Part shown: positions 26,971-38,784 of the stretch, piece after piece | Numbering within the stretch: position 1 is the first letter of the stretch | Layout: each line of letters opens with the position of its first letter | Source of the DNA: Phaeodactylum tricornutum CCAP 1055/1 | Taxonomy: Eukaryota > Bacillariophyta > Bacillariophyceae > Surirellales > Neidiaceae | Direction: 5' to 3' | Assembly: GCF_000150955.2 (NCBI RefSeq) | Contig: NC_011669.1 | Coordinates: forward strand, 2,052,993 to 2,116,992 | Length of the DNA: 64,000 nucleotides | Translations under genes and position numbers: made by a program | The notes under the pieces: model-generated | The model's database searches: none | Told to the model about the DNA's origin: nothing | Seen by the model: only the letters and a program-made list of their open reading frames with translations

Positions 26971-28017
26971 TTATATGATATCTGCTCCAGGCTCCAAGTG
27001 GATCTCAAAAACAGATTGCAGCTTTGCAAGTACTTCCGTTCCAACGTCTTTTACAGACGGTAGCTTTGTCTCGCCTCGCTCCATCAAAATTTGAGCAATG
27101 CTCGTTACGCCGCGCCCATCAATGCCACAAGGCAAAATGATGGACGTGTCAAAATAAGTCAAATCTGGACATATATTGAGGGCGAAGCCGTGAGTCGTGA
27201 TCCATCGACTGGAGGACAAACCAACGGCACAAACTTTTCGATGATCTACCCAAACGCCAGTATTCATTTCGTCTCTGACACCATCGATCCCATACGCTTG
27301 CAAAGTCTGAATGACGACTTCTTCCACCTTGCGCAGGAACCAGTGCAAGTCTTGTTGAAACGGTTCCCGCGTCAAATCGATTAAAGGGTACACAACCAAC
27401 TGACCGGGCCCATGAAACGTGACCTCCCCGCCGCGTTCTACTCGATAAACGGGTACTCCATTAGGGGCTAGCACCGGAGACGCGGTCTGCGACAACGCGT
27501 GGATCGCTTCCCGGGCATCATTAACGTGACAATTTTGCAAGTGCTGTTCGTTCAAAACAGACCGATCCATGGAGAGGCGAGCCGAGCCCGGTCCCCGGTT
27601 TCTACGAGCAAGCTTGCTTTTCGCCTCGCACTCTGAGTTCTCCTGCTGCAAAAAGACTAAATGATTCTCATCCGCGCCGCGCCCTAAAGTGTAGACAGGG
27701 GCATGCTCAAAAAGCAGTACCGTGTCGCAATCATTCGTCTCTTGTGAAAATTCTTGATCCTGGTGCGCATTCCTTCGTTTAGCTAAGCGCTGGTTGAGTA
27801 AGTAGGATTGCCATGCCCATCCTCGAGCGTACTCCATACATCCTCCAGACAGGGCGCTGTGTACCAGTGTCGGTAACGACTGCCCTGTGCGCGGAGCGGT
27901 CAAGCCAATATTGTCGTCAACGATACATTGGGTCGAAGCGGAAAGCGACTGGCACGGAAACGATTTAAAACGCAACGTTCGAGTCCCCACAGCATTCAGA
28001 GCTCGAGAACGAATCAT
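26971..28017 (-). CDS. LIPB: Octanoyltransferase LipB
   Basis: LipB moves an octanoyl group from acyl-carrier protein to apo-domains of 2-oxoacid dehydrogenases and the glycine cleavage H protein, the first step of lipoate making. The 348-residue protein has VYTLGRGADENHL, then the key RGGEVTFHGPGQLVVYPLID, then HRKVCAVGL with the catalytic lysine, THGFALNI, and ILPCGIDGRGVTSI with the acyl-accepting cysteine. The N-terminus MIRSRALNAVGTRTLRFKS is basic and amphipathic, predicting mitochondrial import. A low-complexity stretch near residue 150 (SECEAKSKLARRNRG) is longer than in bacterial enzymes. The start is the first ATG at 28017. The gene has no intron. Confidence 0.94.
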   Translation of the reverse strand: MIRSRALNAVGTRTLRFKSFPCQSLSASTQCIVDDNIGLTAPRTGQSLPTLVHSALSGGCMEYARGWAWQSYLLNQRLAKRRNAHQDQEFSQETNDCDTVLLFEHAPVYTLGRGADENHLVFLQQENSECEAKSKLARRNRGPGSARLSMDRSVLNEQHLQNCHVNDAREAIHALSQTASPVLAPNGVPVYRVERGGEVTFHGPGQLVVYPLIDLTREPFQQDLHWFLRKVEEVVIQTLQAYGIDGVRDEMNTGVWVDHRKVCAVGLSSSRWITTHGFALNICPDLTYFDTSIILPCGIDGRGVTSIAQILMERGETKLPSVKDVGTEVLAKLQSVFEIHLEPGADII

Positions 28018-28430
28018 CAAGGTTCCGGGGCGCACTTTGTCAACAATGCCCCGCAGACTTTTCCGAATGCAATAATGCAGGATTGAGCTTATTCCTCAAG
28101 AGAGTATTTCGCGATGATCACAATCAGTAGGCGTGGAGGTCCCTTTGGTAAGGTTGTTTGCTGTGCTCACACAACAATACATAAGTATAAAATCTAGGCA
28201 TGATAATCAGCCAATAAAAAGCTCCCTGTCGTTTTGTTTTCTTACAATAACGGTACCACGCGACGTCGCTTTGTGAGCTGGTGTAACAAAAAGAGCATTC
28301 CCACAAAAGAGAAGTTTTTTTTTTGCGAGACATATGCCGATACGCAAATAATGCAAGCAACAACCACAAAGAGGTGTATAGAATTAGCAATGGGCGTATC
28401 CGAATAAATGTTACAGAAAGACGACTGACC
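28018..28430. other. Divergent promoter gap
   Basis: This 413-base gap separates LipB (minus) from the J-domain gene (plus). Two out-of-frame ATGs (28390, 28408) precede the J-domain start and could form short leader frames. No gene is seen. Confidence 0.5.
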
Positions 28431-29009
28431 ATGGGAGGCTGTCATTACACAACCTTAGGAGTTACCAAAAATTCGAGCACGGAAGACATTAAGGCGGCTT
28501 TCCGGAAGCTATCGAAAGAAACGCATCCGGATGTGGCCGGTCCCAAGGCAAATCCGGAGCGCTTTCGGCAAATTTCTGAGGCGGCATCGGTCCTGTCCAG
28601 TTCGAAAACGCGACAAATCTACGATCTCAAAATGGAGGGGGCGGGACGATTCGGTGCCGGCATCCGACACGAAGAAGCGTTTGCAGGAAAGCTGTACGAA
28701 CAATTCGGCAAAGGATACAGGCAACAACGACCTACCTCGCATACGCAAGTATTTGTATCGACTCTTTTCCGCCCGCGGAATCTACTTTTCGGGACCGTCG
28801 CGGTTCTAGTTACTGCGAAGGCATCATCGTACATGATAGGGGAGGGCGGTAATAGGCCAGTGTCTGAGGGAGAGCAAATGGTACAGGCCTGGAGGAATCC
28901 ACGGACTCAGCAGTGGGAAACCCCAGCACCCTGGGATCCAACCTATCGGCAAATGAAACCGGTACTAGAACTCGTGCCACGAGAACAAGTTAAATCGCGG
29001 ACGCGATAA
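28431..29009 (+). CDS. J-domain (DnaJ/HSP40) membrane protein
   Basis: This 192-residue protein opens directly with a J domain: HYTTLGVTKNSSTEDIKAAF, then LSKETHPDV with the HPD motif that stimulates Hsp70, then AASVLSSSKTRQIYDLK. After about 60 polar residues, a hydrophobic helix NLLFGTVAVLVTAKASSYMI suggests one membrane anchor. The C-terminus is polar and proline rich. There is no zinc-finger or C-terminal client domain, so this is a class C J protein. No clear targeting signal is seen at the chosen start (MGGCHYTTLGV). The frame is open 36 codons upstream without an ATG, so an upstream exon is possible. It is intronless and convergent with the hydrolase gene. Confidence 0.85.
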   Translation: MGGCHYTTLGVTKNSSTEDIKAAFRKLSKETHPDVAGPKANPERFRQISEAASVLSSSKTRQIYDLKMEGAGRFGAGIRHEEAFAGKLYEQFGKGYRQQRPTSHTQVFVSTLFRPRNLLFGTVAVLVTAKASSYMIGEGGNRPVSEGEQMVQAWRNPRTQQWETPAPWDPTYRQMKPVLELVPREQVKSRTR

Positions 29010-29119
29010 GAGTGTACTTTACTGGAATGATGTAAAGCGAACCAATTTTGTTTGTTTTAGTACACAGATTTCGCTTAGCTTTTCTCGCACCAGAAACAAT
29101 AAGCATACAGGATTATGTA

Positions 29120-30469
29120 TTAGCATGCAGACTCCGTTGCTAGCTTATGCGAAAGCCATGTTCGACACTCCTGTTGTACTTGTTGCGCCTCCGGAAAACC
29201 TGCAGTACCTAGTCCAAGATAGGCGTGAGGGAGATTCGCGACAGCGCGGAGTTCCGATTCGACCCCAAGATAGCATAACTTTTTGTTGAAAGCGACAGAA
29301 TCATCCAGGAGAGGATCATTGGAGCCCGCGAACAGCAAAGTCGGAGGAAAGCGGCGTAAGCAGTCGTCAGCAGCGTATATGGGAGATACCAGAGGATTTT
29401 TCTTGCTGATTCCCGACTCCGAAGGCAAATATGCGTCAGAAATTGCGGAGATCAAACCGCTCGGGAGGACGGGATCGTCGGTACCAGCGACCCGAGAGAG
29501 AGTTAAGTCGAGAGAGAGGTTCAGCACCGCGCACGAGAGCATAAGCGCGTCTGGGAGGCGCAAGGAAGGTGGTGTTTCCTTCTCGATATAATCCATGGAC
29601 GTATCTGAGACGTTTCGTTTGCCCCCCGTAGCGGTCATACTCACATTCGTATGTATTTCATCTCTTTCCATGCAGATCTTCACGCAGAGAGCGGCAGCCA
29701 AGTTGCCTCCGGCGGATTCGCCTGTCACCACGATGCGATTTACTTCAAAACCAAGACTCTTGACGGAGTCGCCCCATAATAACGATCGATAAACGTCTTC
29801 TACTTGGTGCAACGCGTCCGGAAAGGCATGTTCAGGCAGTAAACAATATTCGGGACAAATAACGACAGCTCCAGTAGCCGCACTCCAATCCAATAAAAAA
29901 GGCAAATCGGAAGCAATAATGTGTGCGAAGAAACCACCGCCAGTTAGATGAAATATGACGTCGCGCTGGCGATGGCGATCGGACGAAGCAGCAAAGGGCT
30001 TGGGACTTTGTATTGAGTCCGGATTGTGTTCCGTGCCCTCGTCGATTGTAGACAGCGCATTAGACTGCATTTTACGCCGACCCAAAAGGCGTTGCGCCCT
30101 CCGAATCGCAGCCGCCAGTTCTGGGGCAGGTTCCTTGGACAGGATGAAACAGGACACGCCACAAATCTCGATACGATCCGCAACAGAAGCACCCTTAATC
30201 AAACGGGAGGCCTGTAGCGACAAGCTTTTAATCGCTGGTAGCGAGACCATTCCCCATGCATTCTGGATCAAAGATCGTGCCGAATCAGACGAAGATGTCA
30301 CTTCGTGTGCCTTGCGGTTTGCTCCAATCAGGGAGTAAAATGAGGCTGCAGCAGCAGAGGCGATTGTGAGTTGCCACTTGCCTCGATCGGAGCCGGCACT
30401 TTTGCCAGTGTAAGTTATCGCCGTCCCAACCGAAGCATAAAATACATCCATGGCGCGTTTCAGCATCAT
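29120..30469 (-). CDS. Alpha/beta hydrolase of the hormone-sensitive lipase type
   Basis: This 449-residue enzyme has the HSL-family signatures of carboxylesterases. The oxyanion motif appears as HLTGGGFFAH (canonical HGGGF). The nucleophile elbow is VTGESAGGNLAA. A strand containing TLLFAGSNDPLLDDS carries the acid, and LPHAYLGLG the catalytic histidine. The N-terminal 150 residues hold a weak hydrophobic patch (ASAAAASFYSLIGAN) and a variable linker. The oxyanion motif is changed by two inserted residues, so activity may differ from typical esterases. The substrate is unknown: acylglycerols or other esters. The start is the double ATG at 30469; the gene has no intron. Confidence 0.85.
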   Translation of the reverse strand: MMLKRAMDVFYASVGTAITYTGKSAGSDRGKWQLTIASAAAASFYSLIGANRKAHEVTSSSDSARSLIQNAWGMVSLPAIKSLSLQASRLIKGASVADRIEICGVSCFILSKEPAPELAAAIRRAQRLLGRRKMQSNALSTIDEGTEHNPDSIQSPKPFAASSDRHRQRDVIFHLTGGGFFAHIIASDLPFLLDWSAATGAVVICPEYCLLPEHAFPDALHQVEDVYRSLLWGDSVKSLGFEVNRIVVTGESAGGNLAAALCVKICMERDEIHTNVSMTATGGKRNVSDTSMDYIEKETPPSLRLPDALMLSCAVLNLSLDLTLSRVAGTDDPVLPSGLISAISDAYLPSESGISKKNPLVSPIYAADDCLRRFPPTLLFAGSNDPLLDDSVAFNKKLCYLGVESELRAVANLPHAYLGLGTAGFPEAQQVQQECRTWLSHKLATESAC

Positions 30470-30545
30470 GAAACGAAGTTCACCCTGTGAGTGCCAGAAG
30501 GAAGCCTAACGTGTGTAAACAGTGTGTAAGAAACCAGGGCAGCAC

Positions 30546-31628
30546 TCATGTAACCTGGTATATACCGTTCTCCTGACTTACCCATGGGGTATCTCGAAAT
30601 GCATAGCGTACCAGCTTCTGGGTTTTGCACGTGTCAAAGGCTGGCAAAGTAGGAGACGACGATGGTGCATTGGACGACTTATCGTCCTTGGAAACATTAA
30701 ATTGCAACATTGCCCATTGTTGATTCCATTCCTGTAGACTTTCCGAGCTATTTGCTATCCTTGACGCGATCCACAATTTCCCCCATCGTTTTCGAATTGC
30801 ATTTGCCGAAGACATTAGCAAAACAAGTCCGCCCACGGCTTGGACTATTGTGACGCCCTCGCGTGCAGCAGCCCCCCTGATAGCCAAGAGTGTTCTCGGG
30901 AATGCGGTCGCTGCTGTCCTCGCCCCAGCAAATCCTACTGTCGCGATTATCCACCACGAAAAGTAACCAGGAGTGTTCGTTAATGCAATGTCCTTTCGCC
31001 GACCAAAGTTCGTCGAATTCCTTGCATCGTCAGTACGGACCAAACACAACTGTAGAATCACTACCAGCCGGAATAGAAGCGAATCTATTGAATTTCGGCT
31101 CTGGTAGTATGATCTGTACTGATCTTGTTGATGGTAGACATAAGCTTGTTCTGGATGTTCTTGATCCAAAGCTTGCTTTTCTTGCAGAATACGCTTGAGG
31201 AGTTCTACCAACGACTGCAAATTGGAAGGATATACCCTCGAGCAAAGCAGTGAATGCACCGTTTTTGACGACGATACCTCGCGTCGTTCTCGTTCCAGAA
31301 GAAACTGAAAGTGTTCAAATAGAAGATGCTCTGTTGTCAGTAGGCAACCCCTCAAATCGGTAAGGGCCGGGTGCGTCCTTCGGGACGAATGTTCCGCGTC
31401 AATCACTTCTTGAATGGCCTTCAAACACTGATCCAGAAACGCAGCCGCGTCGAACGAATAGTGTGGCATATTCACAGAGTAGGAGTTAGAATCCTGGACG
31501 GCATGAGTTGATGTCAGACACCCGGGGTGACAAGATGATTTTGGCCTTTTCACAGTCAATGAAAGCGATTTTGTTCCAAGTTGGAAAGGACTTCCGTAAA
31601 GTGGATGGAAAACGATGAGCTTTGACAT
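30546..31628 (-). CDS. Membrane protein of unknown function
   Basis: This intronless frame could start at ATG 31628 (360 residues) or at ATG 31469 (MPHYSFDAAAFLDQC), where the conserved-looking part begins. It has a helical cytoplasmic-type N-terminal region (ALTDLRGCLLTTEHLLFEHF), a basic glutamine- and tyrosine-rich loop, and two hydrophobic segments (YFSWWIIATVGFAGA and VTIVQAVGGLVLLMSSA). A tryptophan-rich stretch follows (WNQQWAMLQF). I do not recognise the family. The coding call rests on length, composition and the neighbours on both sides. Confidence 0.6.
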   Translation of the reverse strand: MSKLIVFHPLYGSPFQLGTKSLSLTVKRPKSSCHPGCLTSTHAVQDSNSYSVNMPHYSFDAAAFLDQCLKAIQEVIDAEHSSRRTHPALTDLRGCLLTTEHLLFEHFQFLLERERREVSSSKTVHSLLCSRVYPSNLQSLVELLKRILQEKQALDQEHPEQAYVYHQQDQYRSYYQSRNSIDSLLFRLVVILQLCLVRTDDARNSTNFGRRKDIALTNTPGYFSWWIIATVGFAGARTAATAFPRTLLAIRGAAAREGVTIVQAVGGLVLLMSSANAIRKRWGKLWIASRIANSSESLQEWNQQWAMLQFNVSKDDKSSNAPSSSPTLPAFDTCKTQKLVRYAFRDTPWVSQENGIYQVT

Positions 31629-32023
31629 CCTGCATCACTCGTCACCGTCTGCTTTCGATTTTCAGACTCGACATGTCTTCAAGACATCGTTGAATTATTT
31701 AGAGGTCACTCCCATTCGTTTCGGTAAAAGCATGTGTCGTTCATCGTTGGGAAATGTCTCTCGTTATATATCGCTCGGCATTGAAACTGTTACAGTATTT
31801 CATTCGTGCCAAGTTTAGCGACCCTGATCTTGAATTTTGTTTGTGTCTATGGTGCTATAAACAAGCGAAACACCGTAGGGGAGAAGTGATATGTAATGGT
31901 GTAGCGTAGAATTAAAGTTCATGGTAAGCGTTTTACTGTTAATATTAGCGACCTCGTTCAATAAAGAAATGCACCAGACACGGGCCATGTATAAAGGTGA
32001 ACTACAATATCTCTTTGATTGCT
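31629..32023. other. Intergenic stretch
   Basis: This 395-base gap lies upstream of the unknown membrane protein and downstream of the glucan synthase, both on the minus strand. It should hold the glucan synthase 3' untranslated region and the membrane gene promoter. Nothing else is seen. Confidence 0.55.
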
Positions 32024-35000
32024 TCAGAGCCGAGGTGGCATCGTGTCCGGCTGAGAGAACGAAAATCCTTGCGCTACCGTCGTAGTTTGTCCAGGAGTGC
32101 CTCTCTGAGGGATGGTGTCCGGCGTCAAATCAGTTTGGCGGAGATCCTCGGCTTGAACATCGCCGAGCGCCATGTTTCCCCATACATCCAAGCCGGATAA
32201 ACTAAGCGCCCGACCGTACCCTCGCCCGGCGTCGGAAGCTTGACGGATTTGAGGTTGATCGGGTGCGGATATCAGGTAATTATTGGACATTGCCGATCCA
32301 ATGGAGGCTGATGATACAAGCTGGCCATCGCCACCCGTGAACCCTGCACTCGCAAGGGCTTGTTCTTGACGCTGCACAACTTTGCGCAGCTCAGATATCT
32401 GCTCCACCAAATCCTCTGTTTTTTCGCCGCCTGCTCCTGATTCTTGCGTCTTTCTCGCGTATCGAAGAATGTCTGAAACCACAACATCTGTGGAAAGGGC
32501 ATTGTGATACAGCAACCATGTCTGGATCATTCCGGGGAGCTGGAGAGCCCCGAGAATGAAAAGAGGGATAAAGATGAGATGAGCACAGACAATATCGTGA
32601 AGCCAGTAAAGGTACTTCACAATCCTGAAACCAAATAGGAGACCTGCCAAGCATACAGCGCCGAGCCCATAGTAGGCCGCCATTCCGTAGCGAATGTAGT
32701 TGGTATCTTCAATAAAAAGAGTTATAATCCCTGCGAACATACCGGAGAAGATTAGGATGCCGATAGTTCTCCGTACAGGATATGGCATTGTGCGTTCATG
32801 AGCAGAAAAAATTCGACCGACGACTATGAGTACCGCCAAAAAGATGAGAATCTTTCCCACCCCTATTGTAGGCGGATTCAAAGTTATATCAGACCGGAAG
32901 AGGGCAGAACGGCGGATTCCCTCTCCGATCACAAGATACACAACAGCTTTGATGAGGTACAACAATTTGGAAGTCAGAGGAAGCTGTTTCCAGAAGGAAT
33001 TCTCTTCATTGTACCACATAGACCAACTCTTCGAAGCCCCTCCAGAAGTACCCCGTATCCATTTCAGCCAGAGGCCATAGTCGCTAGTCACAACATTCCA
33101 GTCAAAGGTGAGGGGATTGAACCAAAACGGACTACACAGAAAGGATGCCGCGGCCAGCCACAGCGACCAAGTTCTCCCAGCATACTGTCCAGCATCGGTG
33201 TAAGTACCCATGAGAATTAAGCCCGCAGCAAGTTCCACTCCAAGGTAAAGATGGCTTGCTGCAAAAAAGCGAAACTGTTCATCCATCGGAGTGTGCTGCG
33301 TCACAAAACCTCGTCCTGTCGGCCGGTATTTTGCCCCGCCAACGAGAATTGTTTGCGCCATGTAAGTTGCCTTCGTCTGTATGTGGAACATGAAATGAAG
33401 AGGGCCACCGGTGACAAAGACGAGGAAGATCTCTTGCATGCTGGCGAGCCAACCCCTCTCGACACCGAGAGTTGCAAACAGCGGAATCGTCTGCAAAAGA
33501 CCCAAACCCCCTAGCAACATTTGGATCGTTCCCATCGGGGTAATAAGTCGCTGGCCAATTTTTTCAAGATCGTAGATAGCCAAAACTGTCATGAGGTATA
33601 CCACAACGTAGACAGTAAAAATTGTCAGGACGTTGGAAAAGTAGTGGCCAATCCCACCATAATAAAAGGAGAGGAGACGACAGAAATCCAGGCGATTACA
33701 CATTCGGTAAACATCACGGGAAAGACTCTGCTCTGCTGCTCCTTGACTCAGCTTTGCTTCGAATTTGTAGATTTGGCTCATTCCAACGTCGCGGCCCTTG
33801 CCAATTTGCACATACTCTTTGAATCCGACAGATCCACCACGTATAACGTTGTTGTATCCAGCGAAAATGTCCTCCGACAGGTTGATGCCCCGTGATGCTT
33901 TGCTCACACCGCCTCGTGTGATGAAGAATAGCTTGTCAAAAATATCGGGGTGACCATAGTGGAGACGGATATGCAGGGGTCGGGTAAGGACGCGTTGACC
34001 AAGCGTCACGAAAGAGATCTCCTGCAGAGCCATGTAATTCGCCAAAGAACTAACGCTGCCTGTGAAAATGTGCTCGCGTAGACCTAGAATGGTCGTTGGC
34101 AAAGGTCCCTCGCGTTTAGCAAATTCTTGTAGGCAATTTCGCATTTTCAGCGCCTCCTCAAAGTAACCTTCCTGGTTCATATCAATTGTCTGAACATATT
34201 CGCCTCTAGTAAATATCATTGCGTGATTCTGATTCTCGGGTTTTCCTTCACCTAGAACTGGATCTCCTGGAAGGCGAACCCTGTAGACCTCTTGAATGTT
34301 GCCTCTTCTATCACTTTTTACCAGAACAGAATAGAAAGCGCTTGCACCCGAGCGATTCAGACGAATATTGTCGATGTAGGCCACTCTCATAAGGGGAAAA
34401 CGGTGCATCAACGCTTCGATATCGTCTGCTTTTGAGTCTTGATTTCTCTTCATTTTTCCGTACATTTGACATGATACAATGTATCCAAACTTTTCTCCCA
34501 TAAGGTCATTCGTTGTGTCTTCGTCGAGTCTTTCAAGATTAGCCAACAGGCGAAGTGCTTTTTCACAGTACATCATACCATTGACGGTTCGAGAGAGTGT
34601 CTGGGCGCGGATACTCGCCCAACGTCTAGTTTCGTTTACGTACTTCTTCGACCACACCTTATCTTCGTCCTTGATACCTAATCTCTCAAGAAAGTTATTC
34701 CAGTCTGATCGATAAAGAGTCTGGAGATACAGCAATGTTGACACACCTAAGGCATCTGATCGCTTCTCAAGATCGTCTTTGCTGTACGTCACATCTTCCG
34801 AGTAATAAGGTGTAAGGACGTTCCAAGAAAACATGTCATGAATAGAGGGCGCGTTTGGCATATCCATGAAAAGCGAATTCACGAAGAAAGTCAAACGACG
34901 GCGGACCTCCTTTGACTTAGGCTCAGCATCATCTGGATGCATACAAACCAATCCGTGCATCTTCTTTAGTACAGCTTTAAATGTCTCGTTCTTCGACGCT

Positions 35001-38000
35001 ACGTCAAGCTGTTCAGAGGCGTATGAATCGTCCCAAAAGAATCCGTTTTCCATACTCCCGAGGAATGTCAGACGATCAAGAACATCACGAGAGTCTTTGT
35101 TTGAAGCCGTATTCTTCAGCATGCCCTTCACGGCATGGGTTAAGCTTCGAAACTTGTCACGAACTTGATCTCTCAACGCGTCAATTATCTTTACATCGAC
35201 AGACTCACGGACTTCGTGTTGATTTTTCATTTCGCGATTTTTGCTCTCGGCATCTAAGCTGCTTAACGATCCAGCACTAACAACACGGCGCACTCTCGAT
35301 CTTTTCATAGTCGGCTTTGCTTCTGGAGCTCTCTTCGTTAGTGATTTCGGTCGAGTGGTCGGATTCCGCGTCACTATGCCGCGTTCGAGGATGCGGACCA
35401 CATCAACAAAATGTTTCATGACACCTCTCATTGTTTCGAGCTTTAAACATCCAGACATTGTTTCTGATTCAATCCACTTGTTCATCATCGCAACGACGGC
35501 ATGTATGTCCTTGCTGTGGACAGGGCCGAGCACTTGAAGAAAGATGAACGAGCCAAGCTCCCATACCTCCGCGACGGCCGTCTGCATTGTAACATGTGAA
35601 GCTATGGGTTTAAAAAAGCTCTCGTCGGTATACTCGCCAGTCCGTAGATCTTTGTATTCCTCGGCTGGTCGCTCAAGTTCAGAAAGAACATCATCAATAA
35701 CCCCTGCGGTTTGAAATACAGGTAGGTATATCGCCTGACTAAACCCATCGAATTGACTAAACTTCAAGTTGTCACTTTCGGTGGTCGAGATTATGTCTTC
35801 TTCGCGAAAGTGGTCAATGATTTCATTCCATGCCGCACTAAACATTACCCACTTTTGGATACGAACGTCTAGTAGTCGATTGACATAGCTTTGCAACATG
35901 TGTGGGTCTGCGCCAAGAAGCGACGACCCTTCGGAGAGGTTGTTTCCAGACGAGGACAAGAAACTTGCAGAAGAGCCGCGACGACTTCCGGCATCCTGAG
36001 ACAGCATCTTTTTACAAAAATGCTCCGGTGCGCGTCCAAAATTCATTCGAATGTCGTCTATTGAGCGAATGTCCCCGAGATGATCGGAAAATCCTACTGA
36101 CGTTCCGGCGAACGCCTGCCATGCCGCGTACCAGATACTCATGTCAATCAAATATACGATGAACTGCGGGAGCCAGCGTAGACTCAACAACAGAATCATT
36201 TTTGTGAAGCTCTGGTTTGGGTAGTTCAAATAATCATCCGTCAATTGGAGGGAAGGAAGCACCATGGAGTGAACCTCAAAGACGTAGGAAAAGAAAAGCT
36301 TCCAAGCCATCAGCGTCGTCCAAAATGCAATGTAAACGATGGTGTGCCCAAACGATTCGTGAACCTCTTTGCCAACGTATAAACGGCTGAGGGGATAGAG
36401 TATGTTTAGAAATGACTGCACATAGTCGTTCTGACTCGTGTAGATACGGGTCGCTAGCGAGGGAATAATCTGCAAGAACATCTCGATGAAGTAAGGAATC
36501 ATCACAAGCAAAGATAGCCAAACGTACTGCCACCACCAAAACGTTGAGTCGGCCTCGATACCTAAATGAATTCCTTTCTGTGGCGAGAAAGCCCACATCA
36601 AATAGAGTGTCTGGTAGACAAGAGTCAGAAAGCGAGCAGCCAACACAAACACCGAGCCACAGACATCGGTACCAGATAGTTGGATACCAGGGTAGCTGCC
36701 CCAAACTTCCAAAAGGGCCCAGCAAAGATGCAAAGCGTTGAAGATCCAGAATACGGCACTCGCAACTTGAAGGGAAAATACCCAACCCCAAACGAGTTCG
36801 CGAGAAAAAGCCACCACTCCAAGTAAGTAAAAGGTAACGATGTGCCACTCCAAAATCCTGTTTAGAGCTAAAATACCCCGGAGCCAAGAGCGCTTCTCCA
36901 GAAAGGTCTTGGGAGCTTTGCTGAGACCTTCCGCAATGGGAGGATAAAGCTCACCGTTCAATGGACCAGCAATGCCTCCGGTGCCCTCAATATCGTCCGC
37001 ATCCAGGTTCTCCGAAGAATAACGAAACTGGAGACAGTTGCGGGACCAGAAGTACTCGTTAAAGTCATCGTAGTTCCGTTTATCGGGATGATCCGCATCA
37101 GACCTCATGTTCTAAAAAATATTCAACAAGGAATTCAGAATAAGAAACAAAAAGTAGAATAATATATTCGGTTTGCAACAAATTGCAGCCACGCCACATA
37201 CCTTGGCCACGATGTCATAAATTGGTGTAATCACAAAGTCCAGAAAGTGTCCGGCGTACAAACTTCGCGTTTGCGTATATCCTTCGCTTCGAATGTACTC
37301 CTCCATGGTCTTGTGGTACAAGAACCAGACACACTCGGCCATGTGACGGAGATTGCACGCCTCGCCCCAAACGCAAAAGTAAAGAACCAAATCGACTACG
37401 CGACTGGCCACCGCTGGTGGCGCATTCATGGACGTATTCATTTTGGAAAAGTTTGGCGAAACACCCATGGCTCGGCACCACTTGACGTAATTCGAAAAGA
37501 CTTTGGCGTGCAAAGCGTGAATGGGACTCGGGGGCTGGACCGAAGGTGGAAGAATGTGTGAGCTCATATACCGCCGATTGTTGCTGAGCAAGATCAACAA
37601 GTGCTCTGCCTGGTTCCGAACCGAGGAATCCTGAAAGCCAAAAAAGTTGCCCAGATCTTCACACGCCGAGTACACCAGATTGGCGTACTCTGCCAAACGC
37701 GGAGGTAATTTACCCGGATCAAACATGTTGTAGGTATCCTGGTTTCCCGGCGGATCACGGTGAGGGGAAATCAGTGAGTTTTCTCGTCCCAATTTGCTGT
37801 TGCTGTCCCCAATCGTAGTCGGTACGGCGGTGTAGTTATGCGATCGGAAGAGGCGCCATGGATTCAAGTCAGCAACGTGGCCGTCTCGATAAACAATCGA
37901 GGCCGCTACCAAAAGCGAAGAAGCTACCCACACGAGACCGTACAAGAGCTCCTTCGCAACGGATACATCGGGTGCGGTACCGTCGTCCGCGTGGGGATAG

Positions 38001-38784
38001 TAAGGGTAACCCCTCACAATGTCCATGAGGTAGGGCAACATGGGTTTGAGCACCAAACACGCGGCAACCGCACCAGCCTCCATAATGGTGGCCAACAACA
38101 AGAAAAAGGTCGAGTTGGTTCTGACGATATTGCAAAAACGCAAGCAATGTGAGAGATGGAGCGGACTTGCTTCCGTTGAACTCTACACGAGCCCGAAAGT
38201 GAGGGACGTACCGGGACGACAAAACAGCGGAGACAATCGCACAAACTACGCCCACCACGGGGAAAAAGTACGAGTTGGCCAGATGAAGGAAGCAACCTAC
38301 GAGCAGGACGATGGCACTGCCGAAGCAGAATCCTGGAAAGATTACGGGCAGAAGCACACCAAGAGACAAACCGACAAGCGACGCGTTGATCGATAGAATG
38401 TATAGGAAGACCATGGCTGTGTCGGATCCGACTGGAACAAAGAGTGGTTCCAAGTACGTATATGTCAAAAATCCTGCAAAGACCGCCGAAAGAGTGCCCG
38501 AGAACAGTCGTTGTGTCCTGTGGTAGAATATTGAAATGGTGTCAGCTAAGAGGCAATAGGAGAAGCAGCAATTCGAGGATTCCGTTTCATTAACGTGCAA
38601 CGAGCAGAAGCATCTGAAGGGATTCTCTGTCGGGACAAACTTACGAAGAGGCGCGACTCGCCAAGTAAGCAACACTCAAGGCGGCTAAAAACCGGATCGC
38701 CGGGTATCCCATTCTAGCAATCATTTCCATTGTCTCGTTGCCCCCGCCTCCAATGGCGTCGTCATCGGCTTGAGCTCCCCCCAT
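32024..38784 (-). CDS. BGS1: 1,3-beta-glucan synthase (callose synthase / FKS family)
   Basis: The largest gene of the window reads as four exons: 38645-38784, 38212-38517, 37202-38120 and 32024-37111. They sum to 2150 residues with consistent phases. The enzyme polymerises UDP-glucose into 1,3-beta-glucan; in diatoms this makes vacuolar chrysolaminarin. The N-terminus has several membrane helices. Exon 3 has the FKS1 domain (VLYFCVWGEACNLRHMAEC) and the exon 3-4 junction leads into RNYDDFNEYFWS. After a second membrane cluster, a cytosolic region leads to the glucan synthase domain with LNLSEDIFAGYNNVIRGG, QIGKGRDVGMSQI and RMCNRLDFCRLLSFYYGGIG. Ten or so C-terminal helices follow. A serine/arginine-rich linker (TRPKSLTKRAPEAKPTMKR) lies near residue 1000. 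The symbol is the name used for the P. tricornutum gene and is inferred. Confidence 0.94.
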